NCBI GenBank assembly: GCA_029224185.1
Contig: CM055192.1
Coordinates: forward strand, 1,229,001 to 1,293,000
DNA length: 64,000 bases
Direction of reading: 5' to 3'
Source: Karalla daura
Lineage: Eukaryota > Chordata > Actinopteri > Chaetodontiformes > Leiognathidae
Shown here: positions 1-52,639 of the stretch, one piece after another
Numbering within the stretch: the first letter of the stretch is position 1
Layout of the letters: every line of letters begins with the position of its first letter
Position numbers and translations under genes: made by a program
Notes under the pieces: model-generated
What the model saw: only the letters and a program-made list of their open reading frames with translations
Told to the model about the DNA's origin: nothing
Database searches by the model: none

Positions 1-645
1 AGATACGTTTTTTTGGAAACTTTCAAATCGCTAGTCAAGATACACCTTCACTTGTGGACAAACTGTATTGGTGTTAGAAATATTTAGTGCTCCACTTTCG
101 TCCTTCTACGTGTTTGTTTGTCTGCATCTTCCTTAATCTTAGGCCAGAGCCGCTACCCTTTAGCCAGACAGTCCCACGTCACCTGCCCGCCCACCCAGAC
201 CCCTGCCTTTCAGGGGCAGGGAGTGTGGATGGGGGACTGAGGACTTGCTCCTACCTCCCCCACCCTCGCCCATATGAAACTGAGGCACTGCCAGTGAGGA
301 AGCCAGCGCCGCCCATTCATAGGCCCAAGCACGGCCTTCTGCCCCTTGCACCAACCCCTGCCCATGCACCAGTAGGGAGGGGTACCGACATCCCGTACCG
401 TGACAGAAAAGCAGACGGGGAAACTTTCCTCCCACAGTGAAGTTGGACGGGATGCAAAAAGCCCATATCTTGTGACGCTGTGCGACCAGACGCCTATTCG
501 TCCTCCGATCTGCATTTCCCACACCACCCTTTGTTTTTCCATTAACGTTCACTTCAAGTATCCGTTCAGCATCGTTTCAAAAGTACCGGTTTGCCACCGG
601 TTTCGGATGAAAACCTCCGCGATACCCGACCCTATGCACCAGACG

Positions 646-678
<33 letters not shown>
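646..678. repeat. Poly-C tract (33 bases)
   Basis: Uninterrupted C run, followed by TCCCC. Poly-G/poly-C is length-unstable in assembly and sequencing, so the exact length is uncertain. Confidence 0.95.
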
Positions 679-681
<3 letters not shown>

Positions 682-1121
682 CCAGCATCAGCCTCGCCAG
701 AGTTGCTTTGCACAGGGGCCACGTTGATGTCCATCAGACGCGCTGTCCCCTTCCTCTTCAATGCGGGGCAGTTTACTAACTTTGTGACCCTGGGTATGTC
801 TGGGTGGTTCCAAGTGGGCGTAAGTCTGCGGGGAATAAGTAAAGACTCTGTACGCTCCCACCGGGCGGTCAAAGAGGTAGCTATGTGGTATGCTTTCCAT
901 ACATCTGTGCCATTTTACTGACAAGTGTTAGGTAAAATCTTTTATTTCTCTATACTATGTTCAATGTCTAACGATGCCTGATGCAGGGGATCATGTGTGT
1001 GTGATCCATTTTAAGATGCACTGGAGTCTATTGCTTGCTTGTTCTATTGGTTTTTTGTGTGTTTTGTGTACGACAGAAACTGAAACAGAAAGTCAAATTA
1101 ACACGTGTTTTGTGTTGATTT

Positions 1122-1148
1122 GACACACACACACACACACACACACAC
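1122..1148. repeat. (AC)n microsatellite
   Basis: Perfect dinucleotide run in the intron before window exon 1. Confidence 0.95.
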
Positions 1149-1506
1149 AATCAGCAGTAGACACTGACACCTGGGGAGTATCTGATAATTCCCCATGTGC
1201 AGTGGAGTGGATGGTGCGCTTTTGAAGTGATAGAACAGCAGATACGGTTCAGTTAATTTAAGATGAAGAAGAAGATTCCTACTTTTCCACACAAATGGGT
1301 TCACACAAAATGTATGAATGTTTGATGATAAAATAAGCTACATATATAGTTTTTTGGAAAAAGTCCTGATTTGTCTGGGGAAAAAAATCAAACATTCTAC
1401 AGCCAACAGGTTGGCTGGAAAATGGACATGCTTTAACGTTGGATCAAAGACTGTCATGTTTTGGGTCCCACCCCCGGTTGTGACCTGTCCCCTCCTGACT
1501 CCACAG

Positions 1507-42691
<41,185 letters not shown>

Positions 42692-43578
42692 GCCCTGGCC
42701 CCGGTGGACGAGCGCTCCTCCTCCCCCCCTTCCCCCTCCCGTCTCCTCCAGACTCTGCCCCCTCCCCCACCCCTTCTAACGTCCGGTAATCGAATGCACT
42801 GCGGGAGGAACCGCAGCAACGGGCGAGAGAGGGATGCAGAGGAAGCGAGGGAAAAAAAATGGCCAGTTTTACCCCACTGCACTCGACGCCAGAGAGGAGA
42901 AGGAGAAACCATAGCACCCTCACTGGCCCCTCCCCCCTCCCCCCACCCCCCCCCCCCCTCCACTCCCCCTTCCACCACAAGATGCAACAAACTTGTTCAT
43001 AGTGTAAATACGTGCCACGGGCCCGAAGAGTAACGGAACAAAAAGAAGAAAAGGCAAATCGGGACAGAAACGGAAACGCCGACGGGATGCCCGTGACAGC
43101 GTTGTGACGGACAAAGCCGACTGTGCGGGGGACGGAGGGGGGGAGGGGGACGGAGGGGGGGAGGGGGACGGACGTCGACGCTTCGAGCAGATCCGGATCG
43201 GTCGCGCAACTTGTCTCGCGTTTCCTTTCGTCGTATCGCGATCGATGGTCAAACGCGGCCCCCCCCCCCCGGACACGATCTGTCGTCACGTCCGTTCGTC
43301 TTGCCATCTGAACTCTCATTCAAGAGATTTGCTTTTCGGCGCCGCCGTCTTAAGATCGGACGCATCATCGACTCCTTTTTAAACCATATCGCCCCCCCAC
43401 CCCCACCCCCACCCCCCTCCCCTTGGGGAAAGCATCGCGGGTGCGTCGCATTGAACTGGGTGAGAAAACGGGCAAAGGCCGTCGTGGCGCCTCTCCCCCA
43501 GCGCGTCCTTCACGCGGCTGCGCTCGGTCGTCTCGGTGAACGCGGCGAAAAAGGGATTTTTACGCGCTCCGTCTGTGC

Positions 43579-43618
43579 GTGTGCGTGTGTGTGTGTGTGT
43601 GTGCGCGTGTGTGTGTGT
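43579..43618. repeat. (GT)n microsatellite in the 3' UTR
   Basis: GT run interrupted by GCGCGT, inside the wdfy3 3' UTR. Confidence 0.95.
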
Positions 43619-45029
43619 TTGATCGAGATCTGTCGCCTGTGGACCGTCGCCTCCCTGCGGCGTCGCTACAGTTTCGCTCTCACTTCAACCTCGGCCCCCC
43701 CGTGTCGACACGCATGCGAAGAAGTCGGACGTGCGATTCCGACAGAAATGCGCTGGGATCCATTTAAAGAGAAACGCACGCGTTCGAGCGGTCTCGTTCG
43801 TGCCAATTTATGTTTTTGTTTTTTTTTTTATTTTTCCACAAAAACGGATCGCACCACCCCGACCGGAAGGGATCGCTGCGAGCTGCGGCAAAAGCTCTGG
43901 CGTTTCTCGTGTCTAAAGACAAGAGACGGCCTTACAGGTGGAAGCCTATTGAGTCACGGGACGGCTTTTACGATGCGTTTACTTGGTTCGATCTGACCGG
44001 ACACGAGAGACGGAATCGACCACTCGTCTCCGAGAAACGCGTTTCTACCCTGCTGGCTGCCTGTCTGTCTCGGTGGGGTAGAAAGACTGTTTTTTTCCTT
44101 TTTTATGCAGGTTGTTTTACCAATATGTTCTACAGAGGTCCCGTCCCCTCCTCTCCCACGCGCTCACACAAATGGCAACGGCTCTATGGGAAAAGGCCGA
44201 TGGTGACCGATTTCAAGTGCTGCTTTTTCTGGCTCCCGGAGAGATCTCCAGAGTTAAAAAAAACGACCAAATTTTTAAAAAAAAGCACCCCTCGTGAAGT
44301 ACCTTCATATGCACTCCCGTTCCCCCCCCCCCCTCCCCCCCCCCCCCCCCCCCCCCACCCTGCGTCGCTCCACGTTTCACGTACTGTAACTCGGCGCGCA
44401 ATCGTGCTTTTTATCGAAACGGAGAGGCGGCAGACGGGCGGAACTGTACAAAGTATTTATGCAATCGTAACTGGTTTTAGATTTTCCTTTTTTTAAACGA
44501 TTACCGCAATTCCAGCGAGTCCCGTCGCTCGTCGCATGCCCGCCGACGCGGCCGACTTTCTGCGTCGGCCGCGTCGCACATGTCGTTGCCACCATCCGGT
44601 CGCTGTGTTTTTTTTTAATCATCGTTTTTCGTTGATGTCGTTTTGTTCTTTTGTTTTCGGAGGGGGCAGGTCGTCGAGTTCCCCCCCACCCCCGACGGAC
44701 GGGAACCGTGTACAGAGCTGAAGGATCGTCCCGTCTCCCCGTGGAATTTTGCACCGTCGATTGAAACGAAACAAAACGGGGGGGGGGGGGGGATGAACGA
44801 GCAGGAGCAGCGGGAGAGGGGAAAAAGAGACATTTTGGACTGTTTTGACGGTCTTGTGCGAGACGGCGTTTCTACAGTGTCCGGTGTGCAATCTGTGATA
44901 GCTTAAATGTGCCCTGTATATTTGTGCTCACGACATCCCACGAGTGGAATATCAGTAGATCCCCTACACGGAAGCAAAACGTCACAGTAACGCGGTAGAT
45001 CTGGTACTCATTCTTTTTCATTTCCTTTC

Positions 45030-45035
45030 AATAAA
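45030..45035 (+). terminator. wdfy3 polyadenylation signal AATAAA
   Basis: Canonical AATAAA in an AT-rich context, followed by a T/G-containing stretch. It is the first such hexamer I find after the wdfy3 stop codon. Confidence 0.8.
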
Positions 45036-45055
45036 TAATGCTGTTTACCACCAAA

Positions 45056-45345
45056 AGCCGGACGTGCGTCTTTCATTCTGGGGACCACATTAGACGGACA
45101 CGCGTGATTGAGGCTCTTCCCGCTCGTACACGTTAAACAGTTTAAAAGGTTTTTAACGAGAGGAGCTTTTAAAAGCTTCATGGCAACAGCCAGAAACGCC
45201 CAACGGAACGATGGTCAAATGCTGAAAAACGTGGCAGACTTCATGCCTGAGCCAGAAAGTTGACATGAGGTTTGATCCGTCCAAATACCTCTATTGGGTT
45301 TGCAGGAAACAAGGGCAGGTGTTGAGAAGGTACTGGCTAGAATCG
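45056..45345. other. Spacer between wdfy3 and the inverted repeat
   Basis: Nothing recognised in these 290 bp. Confidence 0.5.
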
Positions 45346-46640
45346 TGAATCGCATGGAAAGCCGTTTGAGCATTTACTAACATCCTTGATATCAGACTTA
45401 AAGTCCATCTAGTAGTAAGCTTTTTGTCCTCACTAGTAAGACAGTTTTGCAAACTAGCAGAACTACTAGGGCACATTCATAGAACGATTGTGTCTTACCA
45501 GTAATGTCTTTTCCACTACTGCCTTTTTTGGCCTACTAGTGCACAGTCAAATCGTGCTAGTGAACTACTGTGCCGCACCTGTAACACTACTAGGCCCTAC
45601 TAGTTGCACTAGAAGCCTGCTGGACCCCACTAGTAGCACCAAAATGCCCCACTAGTAGCACTAGTGAGGCATTTTTTACCTCACTAGTAAGTACAGAAAT
45701 GTCCACTAGTACTACTTGTGGGCGACTTTTGCACCATACTAACACTAATAGTAACATCAAAAATGCTCACTAGGGTTACTAGTGACGGATATTTTTATTT
45801 CTCACTAGTGTAACTAGTAGAAGAACGTTTGTCTGACTAGTGAACCTCTGGACCTAGCATGTCAGGAGTTTGGCCGTACTAGTGCAACACAGCGTGCTAC
45901 TGGTATACAACTGCACACTACTAGTGCACGACTTCATGCAACTAGTAAGACATTTTTGGAACATGTAAGAGATTTCTGCCCACTGGTAGGAAATTTTGGC
46001 ATAGTAGGAGGACAACTACATCTTGTGAGGCAAAACTGCGCACCAGTTGACATCTGCATGCTACTAGTACGACTAGTGAGGCGGTAAATGTTAACTCGTA
46101 GAATTTTATCTTGTCACTAGTCGTACTAGTAGCACAAAGTTGTCAGCTAGTGCACAGTTTTGCGTTACTAGTAAGGTGTAGTTATTCTACTTGTATGCCA
46201 AAGTTGTCCTACTCGTGTGCAGAAATGTCTTGCGTGTTACACAAATGCCTTACTAGTTGCATGAAGTTGTACACTAATAGTGTGCAATTGCATACTAGTA
46301 GCACGCTAGTTGCCTTCTAGTTGTGTCTCGTGTCATACTAGTACAGCCACACTCTTTACATGTTAAGTCCAGAGGATCACTAGCAAGACAAACTTTCTTC
46401 TACTAGGTACACTAGTAAGAAAAAAATATCTGTCACTATTAACACTAGTGAGCATTTTAGATGTTACTAGTACTACTAGTGAGGTGCAAAAGTCGCCCAC
46501 TAGTAGTATTGGTGGATATTTGCCACTTACCAGTGCTGCTAGTACCCATTTTGGCTCTTACTAGTACTACTAGTAGACAAGTTTCCTTCTACTAGTGGTA
46601 CTAGTAACATCAATATATCACTGATATCGCCAATATCAAT

Positions 46641-46696
46641 GATATCAGTGATATCAGGGATATCGGATATCCGATATCCCTGATATCACTGATATC
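46641..46696. repeat. Perfect 56 bp GATATC palindrome
   Basis: 28 bases each side of a centre at 46668/46669 are exact reverse complements, made of GATATC words. It lies in a wider GATATC-rich block (about 46610-46790) inside the extended right arm of the inverted repeat. Confidence 0.95.
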
Positions 46697-47252
46697 GCCA
46701 ATATCAATGATACGAGCGATATCAGTGGTGTCAGATATCCGATATCCCTGATATCGCTGATATCAGTAATATCACTGATATCACTAGGTTCACTAGTTCT
46801 ACTGTGAACATTTGAACCCTTACTTGTACTACTGGTGGACACCTTTGTCCTAGTAAGGTTCAAAACAACCCAACCCTACTGCTACTAGTGGTTGCTGTGG
46901 CTTCTACTAGTAGCACTAGTCAACAGTTTGGGTCAATTTAGGTCTTACTAGTACTACTAGTACTTACTAGTACTACTAGTAACAGTGAGAGCCAAAATGT
47001 CCACTAGTAGTACTAGTGATGCCAAAGAGAGGCACTAGTATTACTAGTAGACATGTTGACTCTCACTAGTTGTGCTAGTGAGGTCAAAAACATCTTACTA
47101 GTGCTATTGGTGGACATTTTGGATCTTACTAGTACTACTAGTGGTCATTCTTGCTGTTACTAGTAGTACTTGTAAGGCAAAATATACCTTGCTAGTACTA
47201 TGAGTGGACATATTTGTACTTACTTGTAGTACTAGTGAGTACTGGTCTTACT

Positions 47253-47340
47253 GGTCCCACTAGTAGCGTTTGATTGCACACTAGTAGACCAAAACTGGTC
47301 CCACTAGTAGCGTTTGATTGCACACTAGTAGACCAAAACT
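47253..47340. repeat. Tandem duplication, 44 bp unit, two copies
   Basis: GGTCCCACTAGTAGCG followed by TTTGATTGCACACTAGTAGACC and AAAACT occurs twice in a row, copies starting at 47253 and 47297. The opposite arm (about 45530-45570) has one diverged copy, so this is a local duplication in the right arm. Confidence 0.95.
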
Positions 47341-47518
47341 GGCACTAGTAATGGAAAAAAATGTTACTAGTAAGACATGGTCGTTCTACTAGTGCGCCCT
47401 AGTAGTAGTAGTAGCAAAATCATCTTACTAGTGAGGACAAAAAGCTTACTAGTACATGTACTTTAAGTCCAGTATCAAGGATATTGAATAAATGCTCAAA
47501 CGGCTTTCCATAGAATCA

Positions 47519-48926
47519 AAGCCTTGGAAAATCAGTGTGCAAAATAGGAGGACACGCCACAGACTTTGTTGCTAAACTCATCCTAAAACTGCTGGGAGAA
47601 GAAAAACGAAAGTTACAAATGTAACTACTGTTCTATACCCCAAAAGGGACTATATCTTCCGGTGTGAATTGGAGAATTTTCCACAGAATCTTCTTGCGAG
47701 CACGCAAGCATTCTGAGTGACCAAGAGCTCTGGCAGTCGTTCGGTGCTTTAAGTAGTGAATGACTTATACCGGAAGAGTCACGAGGAATCCAGACTACCA
47801 ACCCTCAATGCGACAAATCAGAAGGCTCCAGCTGTAGAACCACGGCCAGGGGATGGGGAGCAGCCACTTTCACCATGTGAAATTTAGAGAATGTGTCCGG
47901 CGATGCACACGACGCTGCAGCACAAATGTCTTCTAGGGGTACTCCCCGCCAGGCAGCCTACGATGTAGGTGGCACCTCAGGCCCGAGGGGAGGGGGTGAC
48001 CACTTTCCTAGTATGCATGGGTAATAACGTCAACAATCCAAGGGGAGAGGCGCAACCCCTATTGGGGTCACCATAACACAGAAAGAGCTGGTCAGACTTC
48101 CGGATATTAGCCGTAGCTGTAGTGTCGGCCCTCAAAGACCCCTCAGAGACACAATAACTCAGGTTCATCCCCTCCTTCACCTGGAGCCTGGTTGAGGTGA
48201 GTATGGGACAACACCTTTGGCAGGAATGTTATGTTTGGCCACAGGGTGACCCCAGAGCCGTCAGAGTTCCACCTCAGGCACGACTCAGTAACTGACAGCA
48301 CGTGTAGATCACTGACATGTTTTTCAGAGGCAATTGCAAGGAGAAATGAAGTTTTGATCGTAACCCACTTCAATTCCACTTTTGCCAAAGGCTCAAGTGG
48401 CGGTCAGCGTAATGCAGCCAACACCAACAAATCCGAGCAGAAACTCATGAGAACCCAGACCCATTTCTCCTTGTAATAAAATGATGTGGGGTGTGACACA
48501 GACCAAGTGGACTACACTGATCACATTTTTGAAGTTATTTTTAAAAAGCGCCCCCTAATCTCAAAGGTCTGAAATGTTACATATATGTCAGATCGGGTAT
48601 TAATGTTAACTATATTCTGCTTGACAGCTTCTTTTGTTTTGTAACACAAATTTGTATTTTTATTTGCATTTCCATAACTTGTATCAAAATTGCCACTTTC
48701 TGGTTAATTTTTAACACATTTTTAAAACAAGTTAAACAACAGAAAATTGGTAATCACTATAAAATCACTATAAATCATTAGAAAATGGCCAGCATTGCAC
48801 CATATTGAAGGTTCTTGAAGGTACACAAGCTTCTGAGGTCATACAGAGCTGGGTCTGTGGCCGTACTTGTAAACAAACATGTATATAGAGCAAAAACATG
48901 CTTCAATGAGCACAACTTTTTCATTG
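47519..48926. other. Intergenic stretch between the inverted repeat and the piggyBac remnant
   Basis: No gene. 47610-47830, with GTTACAAATGTAACTACTGT followed by a palindromic feel, resembles the edge of a widespread fish repeat (GTTAC...GTAAC plus CGTTC-type words), but I cannot name it. Confidence 0.4.
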
Positions 48927-48975
48927 TCAGAACCATTTTTTCATCTCTAACATCTCTCTTGCATTCGAGTTTTGC

Positions 48976-50738
48976 CTATCCAAAATGGTAGGCTTTGAAG
49001 CAATTTCTGTCCTCAGTGAAACAAAGACGGACATCACATTTCTCACAGAGGGTGGTGGTTGCATTGACTTTGCAATATTTGCAACGGCCACGCTTGTCAC
49101 ATTTTCCAGGCCAGTGTGCAACCAGATCAAACCGAACATCATCTGGGACTCCAACCCGAACTCTCTTGGGGGGTGGTGGTGGCGACTCGGCATTCAGCGA
49201 CGGCCGACCCTTCTGTGAATGCACAAGAATGAGGCTGGTGGCAACCTCTGCTTGAAAACGCCTTTGTGACATTGGCTTTTGGATACCAAGTAGCTTGCAG
49301 TCACGGTGGTAGATCAACCATGCATTGACAAGGCCCAACATGATGGTTTGCCAGAACAGGTTGAGGTACCACTTCCTTGACCTTATATGGTACTTGTACC
49401 TGGCGACACATGCATCAAGGAGGTCTGCCCCTCCACAATGTGTGGCCTATTGACCTCCAGAAATGCTTTCTCTGCTTTGCTCCAGCGTCGAGCTTTATCT
49501 TGAGGCTCAGTTCCACAGTAGGATGAGATCAGGGTTACAGATCTGTTGTCATACCACTTGACAATTACCATCTCTCCCTCTTTCTCCACCCTGGCATCAG
49601 CAGAGCCCCTACCTCTCTTGGCAAGACTTTTGTCATCAGCAAGCTGACAACCAGCCAGTCGATTGCCACGGAGTGTTCCTACAAAAGAAATTAGCTGCTC
49701 AAGAAGCTTCAGCACCAGTTGTGCTGAAGAAAAGAAGTTGTCAGCAAACACTTTGTAGTTTTCATTTGATGGAAGAGCTTCACAGAGTCTGACCACAACA
49801 TCACCTCCAATGCCAAGTAAGTTTTTTTTCTGAGTGGCACCTTCATAGACAATAAAATCACAGAGGATTCCTGAGGAGGAGCAGCGGGCCCAAATTTTCA
49901 ATCCCCAAGGGTTGGGCTTGCCCTTCACGTGCTGCCTTATTGGGCTGTGTGTCCCTCTGAAGGACACCATTTGTTCATCAATGGAGTTGTGCTCCTCTGG
50001 CGTGACATCCAGGCATTGTCCCCGAAACATATTAAGCCATGGACGGATCTTCCAACACTTTTCAAAGGCTTGCCTGTTTGATGGATCATTGTTGTCAGTG
50101 AAATGTAGAGATGTCAGCAGGGTTTCGTGACATGTTATCTGTCACCATAGAACACCGTGTGTCATTTCCCCAGTAGGCACGATTTCCCGACATTTGACAG
50201 AGACCCATGACGCAGGTAGAGGCCTATCAGTATTTCCAATTCTTTAGCTGTGGTGTTAAGGTTACTGAGACTCTCAGATTTTTGTACACTGTACAAATTT
50301 GACTGATCTCTTAGTAACTCAATCATCTCTTCTGTTATGAACTTTCTGAAATATTGAAGGGGAGTATGAAGGTCATCTGGAGGTGTGACACTCTCCCCTG
50401 TAAATGTGCAGTCAGGGGGTTCAAAAGGTTTCTTTCTCCAAGAAAATCCTTATTTTTCCCTGGTTACCTGCAGCATCTGTAGCTGTACCTTCTCGCCTGA
50501 GGTTCATGTTTGGTTGTGGCTCCTTGTCCAAATCACTCGATTCATCCAAATCTGAATCACCAGACTCATCGCTCTCCCTGTCACCCTTACTGGGAATGTA
50601 ATTAGGGTCTTCAGGGTCTTCATCTGAGCTATCCTCACCTCCCTCAAACTCACTGTCATCCCCTGTGATGATCGCTAGCACATCCTGAATGCTGTATCTT
50701 CTTTTGTCACTCATACTACCAAAAACAACACAAAACAC
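48976..50738 (-). pseudogene. piggyBac-type (PGBD-like) transposase, frameshifted
   Basis: Minus strand, N to C: an acidic N-terminus starting MSDKRRYSIQDVLAI with a Ser/Asp/Glu run (50421-50714); ELLRDQSNLYS and MSGNRAYWGN with TDNMSRNPADISTFH (about 50080-50300); FEKCWKIRPWL; then SIDEQMVSFRG, KGKPNPWGLKIW and KVFADNFFSS (49383-50030); then GGADLLDACVARYKYHIRS with RKWYLNLFWQTIMLGLVNAW; and a Cys-rich C-terminus with CDKRGRCKYC and CEKCDVRLC (48976-49341). The three catalytic Asp are visible, in SIDEQ, FADNF and GGADLLD, but spread over at least three frames: one shift near 50095 and one near 49430. DDE_Tnp_1_7 family by motif. It lies outside wdfy3. Confidence 0.9.
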
Positions 50739-51893
50739 AAATTATTGATTTAATTTGACATTACTTTTATGTTTACATTTTTAAATTATGTGTCAAATTC
50801 AACAACAGAGATTATATTAACTCAAAAATCACTGATCAGCTAATTTAATTGAGCAGTTCATTGCTATTTTTCTTATTGTGACATGGACGTCACATAGAAT
50901 TTTTCATAACTGTTTTTAAGCTAAAGGCCCGATGTGACATGTGTCACAGCGATATTTTCTTATGTTTTTTATATAGATTTATTTTTAAAAAATTAGTCAC
51001 AAACAGGTTATATGCAACAAAGGACATATCATAAAGCAATTTGCATTGTGAAATGGGTGGTGGCCTACCTTTCTCGCTAAAATCAAGCTTTTTGAAATCA
51101 GTTGCCCCTGCGACATGTGGCGTCCATGTTGGCAGCCATTTTGGAAATGTTGTCATGGGCACACAGAGTCACATGGTGTCACATGACTGCACCAGGACAT
51201 TGAGTAGATGTCACTTTGGGACTTCATGAGTTAAAAGTCTAACATACACTTGTGTAAGGGGCCTTCCAGGACATTTAAAGGTTGTATGACACAGGTGTCA
51301 CTGTGGGTCCTTATGAACAAATAGCAATTGCATTTGCCTCATTCGTACACCTGGGTTGTTCTCTGATAGCCGGTATGGATTGTATGGATAAGTTGTGAAA
51401 ATGTGTATCTGTCACTCATTCTTCTCCACCCCCACCCTTCCATCCAAATATGGTTTCTGCTGGCTCTAGTGTCAAGATAACAACCTGTTTGAGTTAAACT
51501 CCTGGTTTCACAAATGGTCCTTCGCACACCAATGGGTGACGTCACGGACGGTTGGAACTTGGGTATGCTTCATACTGACATTTTGAATGTAAGAGACTCT
51601 GCAGCCTTCAACATCATCTACAAGCCTCAGGCAGAAGATTTAAAGAAATATTTTGTGTCTGAAGTAAAGTCCGAAAGTCCGGGGCACAGACCACAATTTC
51701 ATCATCACATTCAAGTTTAAATGAAGTTAGTACATTGAGTGGGAAATTAGGGTTTTTGGTCATTTTCCCATTTATTTATGATGGGGGTGACTTTTGGGCC
51801 CTGCCAAAATTCATAGAATAATTGGCACAGGGCCCCTGGTGGGGTTAGGGTTTTTTCCCCAATGATTTCAGATACAATGCTTTTGGTTGTTGC
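50739..51893. other. Region between the piggyBac remnant and the Gypsy LTR
   Basis: No gene. Rich in TGTGACA/TGTCACA words (50880-51310), perhaps the non-coding flank of the piggyBac element; I could not fix TTAA ends or terminal inverted repeats by eye. Confidence 0.4.
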
Positions 51894-52080
51894 GTTGTCT
51901 GCGTGTGGTTTCCTTATTCTACAATGGCGACACCTTGTACTGTAGTTCACGAACATTTACCGTTTAAAATAACAATAACATATTACAGACATGCCTGTCA
52001 GGCTACTCATTAACCCCGCAACTACCCAGCATTCCCCTGTACCTGACATCATCATATCAACAAAATAACATTACACCACA
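51894..52080 (-). repeat. 3' LTR of the Gypsy copy
   Basis: ~187 bp, ending ACACCACA on plus. Shares TGTGGTTTCCTTATTCTAC, GCATTCCC, TGACATCAT and ATATCAACAAAATAACATTA with 53927-54062. Contains a stretch not found in the other LTR. Confidence 0.82.
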
Positions 52081-52639
52081 TCCCCCTTTCTTTTAGGTTT
52101 AAAACATACTTAGCTACGTTTAGCTTTAACTTAAGCTCAGGCTTTAATACAAATCAATAACCATTCTTTGTATAATCATAATGTATAAATGTATAAAATG
52201 TATAATCATAATGTATAAACATAACAGTACTGTCTTCTCTTTGATGTAATTTCATCATATTTCACATAACATGAAGATGAAAACATTTTATGTGAACAGG
52301 TTTTCTCCGGTACAGTCTGCCTCCTGCCTCCCCCCTTTTTTTCCTTTTTTACCTCGTTCTCACAGTACCAGCTGCATTCTAATGTTTAGCTGGTCACATA
52401 GACTCCATTTGAAGAGCCTCTCTCTGAGACTCAGGTGCTGGCATGTCCACTAAATGTAACCTCTTACTCCTGAGTGCTCCTTGTGGTCCACTGACCAGGT
52501 AGGACCGCCGTGAATGATGTTATGGATATTGCAGTCCCTTCTGATTTTGTATCTGAGATCCACACAGAATCTCCAGGTGAGACTTCTGGGAGATCTCTCG
52601 CTCTATGCCTCAGATTGAGGTCTCACCCCCTTTTCTTGT

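Larger units (their letters stand above)
1..1506 (+). other. Intron sequence upstream of window exon 1
   Basis: No exon recognised. It contains a 33-base C run (646-678), an (AC)n tract (1122-1148) and otherwise unique-looking sequence. The previous wdfy3 exon must lie before the window. Confidence 0.6.
42692..45055 (+). other. wdfy3: wdfy3 3' UTR
   Basis: About 2.36 kb between the TGA and the only AATAAA seen. It is C/G-rich and holds poly-C and poly-G runs, a C-rich CCCCCA tract near 43390-43423, a (GT)n microsatellite at 43579-43618 and a poly-C tract at about 44322-44356. The exact cleavage site is inferred at 15-25 bases past the signal. Open frames of up to ~260 codons on either strand here are GC-driven and show no domain. 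Confidence 0.8.
45346..47518. repeat. Giant ACTAGT-rich inverted repeat (foldback/hairpin element)
   Basis: The left arm 45346-46079 and right arm 46114-47518 are reverse complements with a 34-base loop. Checked pairings: 46061-46079 with 46114-46132 (19 bp perfect); 45860-46060 with about 46133-46365; 45700-45860 with about 46355-46510; 45480-45570 with about 47250-47400; 45354-45450 with about 47410-47511. The right arm is ~670 bp longer because of extra ACTAGT-type repeats and the GATATC block between about 46510 and 47250. ACTAGT, itself a palindrome, recurs throughout at irregular spacing. TAGAATC occurs at both outer edges (45338-45344 and 47511-47517), a candidate target-site duplication. 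No coding potential. Confidence 0.92.

Noticed and set aside
43211..44496. Plus frames of 228 and 261 codons in the 3' UTR
   Set aside because: Biased, Arg/Pro-rich, cover microsatellites and poly-C; no signature, and they lie after the stop codon of wdfy3.
45400..47460. CRISPR-like array because of regularly recurring short words
   Set aside because: Spacing is irregular, the words are palindromic hexamers, the whole region is an inverted repeat, and the genome is eukaryotic.
47600..47700. Possible tRNA or small RNA from the GTTAC...GTAAC words
   Set aside because: No cloverleaf or box A/B pattern; looks like a repeat edge.
48570..50950. CCCGAT-TGACAT words near 48600 and 50928 as piggyBac terminal inverted repeats
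   Set aside because: They point outward relative to the transposase, not inward, and no clear TTAA duplication frames them.
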